64,000 nucleotides of DNA from Bacteroidales bacterium (GTDB taxonomy: Bacteria; Bacteroidota; Bacteroidia; Bacteroidales; Tenuifilaceae), in assembly GCA_013141385.1 (NCBI GenBank), contig JABFRB010000045.1:23560-87559 (forward strand), read 5' to 3'. Each line of letters opens with the position of its first letter. Positions within the stretch are counted from its first letter, which is position 1. The notes under the pieces were generated by a model. The model worked only from the letters and a program-made list of their open reading frames with translations. It searched no databases and was not told the origin of the DNA. The position numbers were made by a program, and so were the translations under genes. Positions 35,754 to 42,448 of the stretch are shown one piece after another.

Positions 35754-36044
35754 TTAGACATATATTAAATCTGAATCAATTGATTTTAAGTATTTTTCTT
35801 TAATTCCTTTTTTTGAAACTAGATCCACCTTAAATCCAACAATAGTTTCCAACTCTTCGGCTAAATCGATAAATCTTACACCAATTTTATCAGAAAACTC
35901 TACAAGGATATCCAAATCACTGGAGTCATTTTGTTCTCTGCGAGAATAAGAACCAAAAATTGCCATTGATTTAATGGGATAGTCTTGAAATAATCTGCTT
36001 TTATGGCTACTCAAAGTATTTTTTATTTCTTGTAATGTTCTCAT
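35754..36044 (-). CDS. MNT-type nucleotidyltransferase (MntA-like), second copy
   Basis: 96-residue minimal nucleotidyltransferase. Active-site pattern GSYSRREQNDSSDLDILVEF gives GS-x10-DxD (Gly31-Ser32, Asp43, Asp45 counted from the chosen ATG). Such proteins are antitoxins that neutralise HEPN toxins by adding AMP to a Tyr. It lies 95 bp downstream of the HepT-like gene, on the far side from the other MNT gene. Residue ~4 of the longer frame (open to 36053) is taken as start because MRTLQEI fits the family. Confidence 0.85.
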   Translation of the reverse strand: MRTLQEIKNTLSSHKSRLFQDYPIKSMAIFGSYSRREQNDSSDLDILVEFSDKIGVRFIDLAEELETIVGFKVDLVSKKGIKEKYLKSIDSDLIYV

Positions 36045-36139
36045 AGCCCCCAAATACCACTTTTATTCAACCAGAAATAATCATTATACCGAATTTTGAA
36101 TTGCTAGAGTGGTTGCCATTAGTGTTGTACACTGGCTTT

Positions 36140-36454
36140 TTATTCATCCTTTAATAGAGTCTCAACTTGCTTTTGTAAGATTGGAAGTTGTTTTGAGATT
36201 ATGCCCCAAATAATTACATCATCAATTCTGTCATAACCATGAATTACCCAATTTCGCAAATCAACTATTTTTCTTGCATCTTCAATCGGGAAATTAGAAT
36301 CTATTTTCAGAATGCGACTAGCTGTTTCACCAATTATTTCAAACTCTCGCTCAATTCCTCGCTTAAGGAGTTTGTTGGTTTTATATGTATTAAAATCTCT
36401 GTTATCGCCAAGGTATTCATAAATAGAATCTATCGAGGTTTTAATGTCGAACAA
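36140..36454 (-). CDS. HEPN toxin (HepT/DUF86-like)
   Basis: 104-residue all-helical HEPN ribonuclease. Catalytic Rx4HxY motif: Arg67 and His72 in LRNWVIHGY, with Tyr74 as the expected site of AMP modification. Preceding helices (KRGIEREFEIIGETASRIL) match DUF86. Directly follows the MntA-like gene (13-bp gap), the known HepT-MntA toxin-antitoxin order reversed to antitoxin-first. Confidence 0.9.
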   Translation of the reverse strand: MFDIKTSIDSIYEYLGDNRDFNTYKTNKLLKRGIEREFEIIGETASRILKIDSNFPIEDARKIVDLRNWVIHGYDRIDDVIIWGIISKQLPILQKQVETLLKDE

Positions 36455-36467
36455 GAACTTTTGTATT

Positions 36468-36797
36468 TCAAGTTACATAAATCAGCTGTTTAGTTTGTTC
36501 TATACCTTTTATGAAATATGGGTTCGAAAGAGAGTTTTCAGTTAGCAAGTCAATTCTACGTTTAAATAAGTCCTGTAATTTGTAATGTAAATCAAAATAG
36601 TTTTCGGTGTATTGTTCGATTGATAAATTGTCAAAAGAGATTAAAAGGTCAATGTCGCTGCTATCATTGAATTTGTCGGTACATACAGAGCCAAATGCGT
36701 ACATTGTCCTTACCTTGTAAATTTCACAAAGTTTCTTTAAATCAACTATCCTATCAATTAGTATCTTATTCATTTCATCAACTTGAACTTGAGCCAA
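36468..36797 (-). CDS. MNT-type nucleotidyltransferase (MntA-like), first copy
   Basis: 109-residue nucleotidyltransferase with GSVCTDKFNDSSDIDLLISF (Gly36-Ser37, Asp48, Asp50), the MntA antitoxin active site. First gene of the MNT-HEPN-MNT group. The C-terminal part (DLFKRRIDLLTENSLSNPYFIKGIEQTKQLIY) matches the end of MntA proteins paired with HepT. Confidence 0.9.
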   Translation of the reverse strand: MAQVQVDEMNKILIDRIVDLKKLCEIYKVRTMYAFGSVCTDKFNDSSDIDLLISFDNLSIEQYTENYFDLHYKLQDLFKRRIDLLTENSLSNPYFIKGIEQTKQLIYVT

Positions 36798-36873
36798 ATG
36801 TACAACAATTATTCTATTTTATTTGCTTATGTCTTAGAATGCCGAGCGGGGGGGGCTACTTCAAAATGTAAAT

Positions 36874-37704
36874 CTATAATGTATCTCGGACACAACGGCA
36901 ATATGTTCTGTTAGTCACACCACCATCAGTACTGGAAAGTTCAATTTGTTGTCCAATGTTAAAATTAACTGCATAATAGTAATAATATGGTCCACCCCAA
37001 GCACCATCTTCTACATGACCAAGAGTGCGACTCCAGTAATACGGATAACCAAGACTACTATAATAATATGTATTAAATCCACCTATTTCTTCTTTTTTAC
37101 CAAACATTTTTGCTAATTCTGTTATTGTAGGTAATCGCCAATTTGTGTAACCGCTTAAAACGGAATTTTCGCAATAAGAGTTTGCTTCTTCCCAAGTAGG
37201 ATCATTTACCACGTTGTTATCACTAGAGTCTATCATTATGTTATCTAATGTATAAAAAGAAAGTGGCTTTGAATCAATGAGCAAGGTTTGAAAATTGAGT
37301 TCATTCCCATAAAATGTACCGAACTTATTCAATGAATAAGCTCGAACAAAATATGTAGTGTTCTTCTGTAAGTTGGTCAGACTTGCAGTGAAACTTCCTT
37401 CTTGAGGATTATCCACAGTAATAATGTAGCCACCATTTGTCGAAATCCGTTTTCCAATTATTTTAAAATCATTTGTTGTAGGATGGCTCGTTGTCGAATA
37501 ACAAATGCCATTTTCATAAGGATAGGCATAAGCATAAGCATTTCTGTTGGAAATAATATCCAAATTTCCAGCAACTACGGCAGAAGTGGTCTTAATATCA
37601 GTAACTTCTATTGTTTTAATATTACCCTCAAGATACTTTTCTTCATTTTCTACACAAGAAAAACATAAAAGTGAAATTGCACAACATAACAAATATTTTC
37701 TCAT
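36874..37704 (-). CDS. Lipoprotein with FN3-like and DUF1566 domains
   Basis: 276-residue surface or periplasmic lipoprotein (signal MRKYLLCCAISLLCFSC, Cys at 17). A fibronectin-III-like region (near 30-135; TTSAVVAGNLDI, TNLQKNTTYFVRAYSLNKFGTFYGNELNF) precedes a DUF1566/Lcl-type C-terminal domain (WEEANSYCENSVLSGYTNWRLPTITELAKMF, YYYYYAVNFNIGQQIE, YCRCVRD). The frame is open to 37764, but that would overlap the upstream gene. Third gene of a three-gene operon, 8 bp after the preceding stop. Similar domain pairs occur in Bacteroidota surface proteins; function unknown. Confidence 0.8.
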   Translation of the reverse strand: MRKYLLCCAISLLCFSCVENEEKYLEGNIKTIEVTDIKTTSAVVAGNLDIISNRNAYAYAYPYENGICYSTTSHPTTNDFKIIGKRISTNGGYIITVDNPQEGSFTASLTNLQKNTTYFVRAYSLNKFGTFYGNELNFQTLLIDSKPLSFYTLDNIMIDSSDNNVVNDPTWEEANSYCENSVLSGYTNWRLPTITELAKMFGKKEEIGGFNTYYYSSLGYPYYWSRTLGHVEDGAWGGPYYYYYAVNFNIGQQIELSSTDGGVTNRTYCRCVRDTL

Positions 37705-37712
37705 AATAGTAA

Positions 37713-38708
37713 TTAATTTATTATACCACCTATGCCAATTCCGATACCCCAAATGAATGTCCATCTGCTTTCGCTATCACGAAAATAACCTCCGTTAAGA
37801 CTCAGTGTCATACCTGTTGCACTTATAAGATTGAACCCTGCAAGATACGACCAATCACATCTCATAGAATTTGGGTCTTTATAGAAAAAATGACCTTCAT
37901 TTGTATTTTGCATTTCAGACTTTTCCATTTCTACTGTACCATAGTTTGCAGATAAAAATAAACTTTTAAAGGGATATATTTTAACTCCTATTGCTCCTCG
38001 GAAGCCAGCATATTTTTCTAAATCTAAACCATAGGTGCCTTGCCAACCAAATCCAAAAATATTACCGTGCCTCCCTTCTAAAGTTATTCCTATTACCTTA
38101 CCGTAAACAGTACCACCCACCCCATTAAAATATATTTGATTGGAATACTTGCAATAGAGACTCTCTTCACATTTTCTTTGGCGTTCTTCTGCTTTCTTCC
38201 GATATTGTTCCTGTTTTTGTCTTTGCTCTTCTTCTTCTCTTTTCTGAATTTGTTCCTTTCTTTGCTCATCTTTATCATCGCATAATATTTCATCGGGAAA
38301 AAGAAGGCTGTTTCTTATCTCTTCTCTCGCAAAATTTCGTGGGAATAAAATGAGTACATAGTAAACATTTCTCACAGCATCAAAATTTTGTCGTTTGATT
38401 TTGAATTGTACTGATCTACCTTTGATTTTAAGTTTTTCTAATCCATTTATCAGTACTTCATTGTAAGTGGCATCTTCCATTTGCGTACCGTTTATTTCTA
38501 CAATAAATGTTTTAATAGCTTCTGCTTCAGCCTTATTTTTTGCTATTGCAAGATTGCTATCAAAACCAAGCCCCGTCACATATACGAAATTATTGTCTTT
38601 ACATTCAGGGGTTTTGCTAACCCAACATGGTGTTTGTGCATGTAAATCAATTAAAATAAAAAGCGAAAAATAGATTAAAATGCTATTTCCTAAAATTTTA
38701 CTACTCAT
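37713..38708 (-). CDS. Exported LPP20-like protein with coiled coil and barrel-like end
   Basis: 331 residues. Signal peptide (ILIYFSLFILIDLHAQ), then an LPP20/FlgT-N-like domain (near 28-145; FVYVTGLGFDSNLAIAKNKAEAEAIKTF). A highly charged Glu/Gln/Arg coiled coil follows (near 155-190), and a C-terminal ~140 residues of glycine- and aromatic-rich strands (IYFNGVGGTVYGKVIGITLEGR, FGWQGTYGLDLEKYAGFRGAIG). The end looks like an outer-membrane or OmpA-like barrel fold. Middle gene of the operon. Unknown function. Confidence 0.7.
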   Translation of the reverse strand: MSSKILGNSILIYFSLFILIDLHAQTPCWVSKTPECKDNNFVYVTGLGFDSNLAIAKNKAEAEAIKTFIVEINGTQMEDATYNEVLINGLEKLKIKGRSVQFKIKRQNFDAVRNVYYVLILFPRNFAREEIRNSLLFPDEILCDDKDEQRKEQIQKREEEEQRQKQEQYRKKAEERQRKCEESLYCKYSNQIYFNGVGGTVYGKVIGITLEGRHGNIFGFGWQGTYGLDLEKYAGFRGAIGVKIYPFKSLFLSANYGTVEMEKSEMQNTNEGHFFYKDPNSMRCDWSYLAGFNLISATGMTLSLNGGYFRDSESRWTFIWGIGIGIGGIIN

Positions 38709-38720
38709 AATACTTTTATT

Positions 38721-39386
38721 TTATTCTTTAATTTTTAAATTGCTGGTATTTACAAACACTACCACTCTTGCATCATATATTCCATCATTAGGTGGGGCTC
38801 GATGTTTTGAGAAACTTTGATTAGAATCAATTTCATAAACCATATCGGACACATCATATTTTTTTAATTTTGGGTGTTGAAACAATTTTCTTTCGGCATC
38901 CTCTTTTGCATTTTTCCATGCCCATGTTGAATCTATCTTACCATAAGCTTCACCTATTTCACAAATTTTTTCAGATAAAATTTGAGGAGTTTCTTTTTTC
39001 TTTCCTGATTTTTCTTGTTTTTTTTGTACATCTTTAATAATCTTGTCATCATATTTTATTGTAGGCAAAATAACATTTTTAGGAGTATCTTCAGGGGTAT
39101 CAACAACTGCAAGACTATCAACTGTTAGCGTTTTAATCGGTTGTTTATTTGTTATATATTCTGTAATAACAAAAATGCTTACTATTATTCCCAAAATAAC
39201 ACTTATACCAACAATAAGCTTCCAACCTTTTTTCAAAAGGGATAGAATTCCTTTTTCTGTTTGTTTATTGCTTTCCTGTGGCGTTATATTTTCCACTTTT
39301 TTGTTGCCCATTACCATATCACCATCAGAATAGACATCTCTACCTGCAATAATGTTTTTGGATTTATCAATTTTTATGAAGCTCAT
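38721..39386 (-). CDS. Single-pass membrane protein with GRDV motif and LPP20-like tail
   Basis: 221 residues. The cytoplasmic N-terminus (IIAGRDVYSDGDMVMGN, residues 11-29) resembles the short beta-helical 'GRDV...GD' motifs found at the ends of Bacteroidota conflict/NLR-type proteins. One membrane helix follows (WKLIVGISVILGIIVSIFVITEYI, near 55-78), then a charged linker and a C-terminal domain (EAYGKIDSTWAWKNAKEDAERKL ... YDARVVVFVNTSN) that resembles the LPP20-like domain of the next gene. First gene of the operon. Role unknown. Confidence 0.65.
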   Translation of the reverse strand: MSFIKIDKSKNIIAGRDVYSDGDMVMGNKKVENITPQESNKQTEKGILSLLKKGWKLIVGISVILGIIVSIFVITEYITNKQPIKTLTVDSLAVVDTPEDTPKNVILPTIKYDDKIIKDVQKKQEKSGKKKETPQILSEKICEIGEAYGKIDSTWAWKNAKEDAERKLFQHPKLKKYDVSDMVYEIDSNQSFSKHRAPPNDGIYDARVVVFVNTSNLKIKE

Positions 39387-39799
39387 TATTTCATGTCTTT
39401 ATTTTCAGTGCTCTTCATTTGCACTTTTTTTTAATGAACGCTAACTTGTTTACACCCACACCAAAGGTTTGTTTATACCCCTAAATCATGGATGTTAAAA
39501 CACATCCTGTTTGTTTAACTTTTTTCTCAAACTTAGTAATTTATTCTAAATTATCAAAAAGCAATTTTGCCTTTTTTGGGATTTTAAAAAACAACCATAT
39601 TCTATATTATATCAAATTGGAGATGAAAAAAACAAAAGTGTCTGCTCCTTTTGTGTTTTTGCTTTGCTGGGGAATTTTAATTTGGTATTGGTGCGGTCTA
39701 AGACCGCTATTTAATTACGATGAAGTTACGCTTCGCTAAACTTCGACGAGCGGGGGTCGTCTACTCGATTAGGGGTTCGTACTTATTTATTTTAATCCA
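39387..39799. other. Cassette-junction-like gap with hairpins
   Basis: 413 bp. Near 39425-39450 is gaacgctaactt, the GTTAGCG motif seen at other junctions (minus strand). At 39693-39707 is a perfect hairpin GCGGTCT-A-AGACCGC, at 39722-39744 a GAAGTT/AACTTC hairpin, at 39748-39755 cgagcggggg, and at 39762-39770 TACTCGATT, shared with 34948 and 40555. A plus-strand frame (39488-39739) covers part of it but looks like chance. Confidence 0.6.
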
Positions 39800-40150
39800 T
39801 TATCTATATGAAAAATCTCCATGATTAAGTAATTCAAAATCTGTTAATTCTGAAATATAGAACATTTGAGTATTAAAATAATCTAATTTTTCACCTGAAT
39901 TAAATTTTGCAGACTCGTTAATCTTAATATATTCGCCCATATCATTGAGCATTTCCTTAATCTCACCGTCAGACCAATCACCTTTTTTACCTTCAAGTAA
40001 TAAAGTCACATGAATACTTTGAGTTTTTATCTCTTTAAACTGAGGCAAATAATTAATAACGCAAGTAGCTTTCTTGGAATATTCTAACTCATACATATCA
40101 ACAAATCCAATTTCAAATTGGCCCTGACTTGTTTTTAATTTAAATTTCAT
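39800..40150 (-). CDS. Hypothetical protein, 116 aa
   Basis: A soluble, acidic 116-residue protein with an alternating strand pattern (FKLKTSQGQFEIGFVDMYEL, THVTLLLEGK-like block QSIHVTLLLEGKK, FYISELTDFELLNHG). No family recognised, no signal peptide. Orphan gene of the island, separated by 36 bp from the Cys-rich gene. The gap between them carries AACAACCGCTAAC, the junction motif. Confidence 0.6.
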   Translation of the reverse strand: MKFKLKTSQGQFEIGFVDMYELEYSKKATCVINYLPQFKEIKTQSIHVTLLLEGKKGDWSDGEIKEMLNDMGEYIKINESAKFNSGEKLDYFNTQMFYISELTDFELLNHGDFSYR

Positions 40151-40186
40151 AACCCTTTTGTTTTGTTAGCGGTTGTTTTCAAATAT

Positions 40187-40384
40187 TTACTTGTTGCATT
40201 CGCAATTTTCTTTTACAAAAGCTTCACACTCTTCAAGTGTTCCGTTAAAAACACAATCCATTAAACCGTGGGGTTTATCTGGAGGACAAATTATTTTACA
40301 ATTTTTGTAAGGAGGTTTTAAACCATAAACATTCTGGTTTACATAAACCCCACATAAGTTCTTAGGAATTCCAACATTTATCAT
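40187..40384 (-). CDS. Small Cys-rich protein, 65 aa
   Basis: 65 residues with seven cysteines (positions 11, 29, 33, 44, 53, 61, 63), no signal peptide, and a C-terminal CEAFVKENCECNK. The CxxxC and CxC spacing could bind metal (zinc) or form disulfides if exported. No family recognised. Orphan cassette-like gene. Confidence 0.55.
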   Translation of the reverse strand: MINVGIPKNLCGVYVNQNVYGLKPPYKNCKIICPPDKPHGLMDCVFNGTLEECEAFVKENCECNK

Positions 40385-40576
40385 AATCTTAATATTTATT
40401 TTTTATTTATATTATTGACTTTATAAAAAGTTTATTTTTTATATATTTCTTATTTTTTGTGACTTATCAAGTCGCCTATGAAACAGTGAAGCCAAGGTCA
40501 TAATATCTAATGCATTATTTTCCGTTATTTCCTCAACTCTGGCTGGCGGAGCCGTACTCGATTGTGTGTAGTACTT

Positions 40577-41686
40577 TTATTTGTCATTTAATGGTTTTAA
40601 CGATAAATCATCAATAATTTCATATTCCTTGTCACCCCAATGTGAATCGCCAGGTAAAGGTGGTATTGCTAACCAATGTGTAACTTCGTTTTTTTCAAAT
40701 CTTGTTTTCTTTGGGAACAACTCGCCTCTTTGATTTTTAATGATAACATTTAATGTTTCAGACAATTCATTAATAGATTTGTAATCACTTACTATTAATG
40801 AAATTAATTCAAACAAGCCAACTAGGGCATTATCTACTTTTTCCTTATTTAATTGTTTCCCATTATGAATAAAATCATTTCTTGTCTTTCTTGCTAAATT
40901 CAATAATTTGTAAACTTCAATTGGAATAAAACCCTTCTGAAACAATGCTTCAATCCTTGTTGAAGTAGTCCATGTTCTAAAATCCTTTAGAAAGGTTTTT
41001 CTTCCTTCAATTATACCATCGATTTCTTTGTCAACAATTTCCTTTTCCCAAATCTGATTTATTAGTTGTTCAATAGATGTCCATAAAAACACTAAACTTT
41101 CCGACCATTGATTGCTAACATAGTTTGATGTGCCATCTAATAGCATATTTGGTGAAAGATTTGGGATCTTATCAAATATAGATTTCCCATTTTTATATGC
41201 TTTATGGATTTCATCTATTGAAATTGAAACAGGATTTAATAAAAGTATTGAATCCATTGTTCCAACAAGTTTTGTCCTAATGGATTTATGAAAACCTGCA
41301 ATTAATCCAGTACTTCCTCCATGAATCTTAATATATCCATCTAAAGTTAAAAATCCATATGAAATATTGTCGGGTTGGACAGATTCTGAATAGATTCCTC
41401 CTAATAAGAGTATTCCTAATGTCTGATTGAACTTATCTAATGAGTTTTCTTTTGTTGAAAAAACTTTTGTTGCTGGCAAAACAAGGCTTCCATCGAATCC
41501 AATCCCAAGAGAAAAAGGAGCTAATCCAATATCAATAAATGTTGACATACGATTAAGTTTGACATAGTCATATTCTTTTCCATTTATCTCTTCGATAGTT
41601 GGATTCCAATTATCAGTTTCTCTTTCTATTATTCTGAAAGGGTTACAATTCCCGATAATTATTGGTACATGATTATTGTCTCTCAT
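40577..41686 (-). CDS. Hypothetical protein with HEPN-like C-terminus
   Basis: About 369 residues. The N-terminal two thirds (FDGSLVLPATKVFS, LTLDGYIKIHGGSTGLIAGFHKSI) are unrecognised. The C-terminal third is helical with an ApeA/HEPN-like element LLNLARKTRNDFIHNGKQL, whose RNDFIH fits the Rx4H catalytic pattern of HEPN ribonucleases. Such fusions occur in phage-defence and toxin proteins. The frame begins with GTG at 41704; the ATG six codons later is preferred. Upstream gene of the island; no partner antitoxin next to it. Confidence 0.6.
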   Translation of the reverse strand: MRDNNHVPIIIGNCNPFRIIERETDNWNPTIEEINGKEYDYVKLNRMSTFIDIGLAPFSLGIGFDGSLVLPATKVFSTKENSLDKFNQTLGILLLGGIYSESVQPDNISYGFLTLDGYIKIHGGSTGLIAGFHKSIRTKLVGTMDSILLLNPVSISIDEIHKAYKNGKSIFDKIPNLSPNMLLDGTSNYVSNQWSESLVFLWTSIEQLINQIWEKEIVDKEIDGIIEGRKTFLKDFRTWTTSTRIEALFQKGFIPIEVYKLLNLARKTRNDFIHNGKQLNKEKVDNALVGLFELISLIVSDYKSINELSETLNVIIKNQRGELFPKKTRFEKNEVTHWLAIPPLPGDSHWGDKEYEIIDDLSLKPLNDK

Positions 41687-42112
41687 CCTCTTAGTATTAC
41701 ACACAACTCGTTTATTTATGCATTATAAGTACATATATAAACCCATATTGGAATGTATTGTGTACCTTTTGGTAATCTTTATCAAAACTAACATTTTTCC
41801 TTGAATAATTAAACAGAATTACACCCTTTTGCACATTTCCACGGAATCAAAAATGTGAACCCCCGATGAAATCGAAGGAATAGCCCGTAGCTCAATCCTG
41901 TATCACACCACACCATAGCTATTCCTTCGGGAGATTTGCCTAATCATGGGGGAATATAGCTTTTTCACCACCAACCATGCGCCAATCAAACCCAATCCCG
42001 TTTCGCTTTACGATGTGTTGGAGTAATTCCGCCCTAAACCCATCGGGTTAATGCTGGAATACTCGCTATTCAGGGATAATTAGGAATGATTCTCTGGTGG
42101 TTATATTGCTAT
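41687..42112. other. Gap with inverted repeat between the HEPN-like gene and the tandem repeat
   Basis: About 425 bp, no gene. A 12-bp perfect inverted repeat CGAAGGAATAGC (41873-41884) / GCTATTCCTTCG (41918-41929) with a 33-nt loop, and degraded Bacteroidota intergenic-repeat phrases (cccatcgggttaatg). Confidence 0.6.
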
Positions 42113-42448
42113 TCTCCTTGTATTGGTAAAGATCATCCATGTATCGGAACAAAACATCCATGTATTGGAACAAAACATCCTTGTATCGGAACAAAACATG
42201 CTTGTATCGGAACAAAACATGCTTGTATCGGAACAAAACATCCATGTATCGGAACAAAACATCCATGTATCGGAACAAAACATCCTTGCATTGGAACAAA
42301 ACATCCTTGTATTGGTAAAGAACATCCATGTATTGGTAAAGAACATCCTTGTATTGGTAGAGATCATCATTGTTTTGGTAAAGAACATCCTTGCATTGGT
42401 AGGGATCATCCTTGTATCGGTAGGGATCGTCTTTTTTTTGGTAAAGAT
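42113..42448. repeat. 21-bp tandem repeat, 16 units
   Basis: Sixteen contiguous 21-bp units. Units 2-9 end in cggaacaaaa or tggaacaaaa, units 10-16 in ggtaaagaa or ggtagggat, and most units start CATCC(A/T)TGTAT. Period is a multiple of three, so several frames on both strands stay open through it: a heptapeptide HPCIGTK repeat on plus, and F(R/Q)YMDVL on minus (42066-42479). No spacer between units, so not a CRISPR. I do not call any of these frames a gene. Confidence 0.93.

Noticed and set aside
36848..36855. G8 tract as phase-variation switch
   Set aside because: Lies in a gap between two genes, not in a coding start or between promoter boxes; similar shorter G-runs occur at other junctions.
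39488..39739. Plus-strand 83-aa frame
   Set aside because: Runs against every island gene and through hairpin/junction motifs; the hydrophobic part is AT-driven.
33960..41704. A true integron
   Set aside because: No intI gene is visible and the attC fold was not verified, so it is kept as a hypothesis only.
42113..42448. CRISPR array
   Set aside because: Units are directly contiguous with no unique spacers and no cas genes are near.
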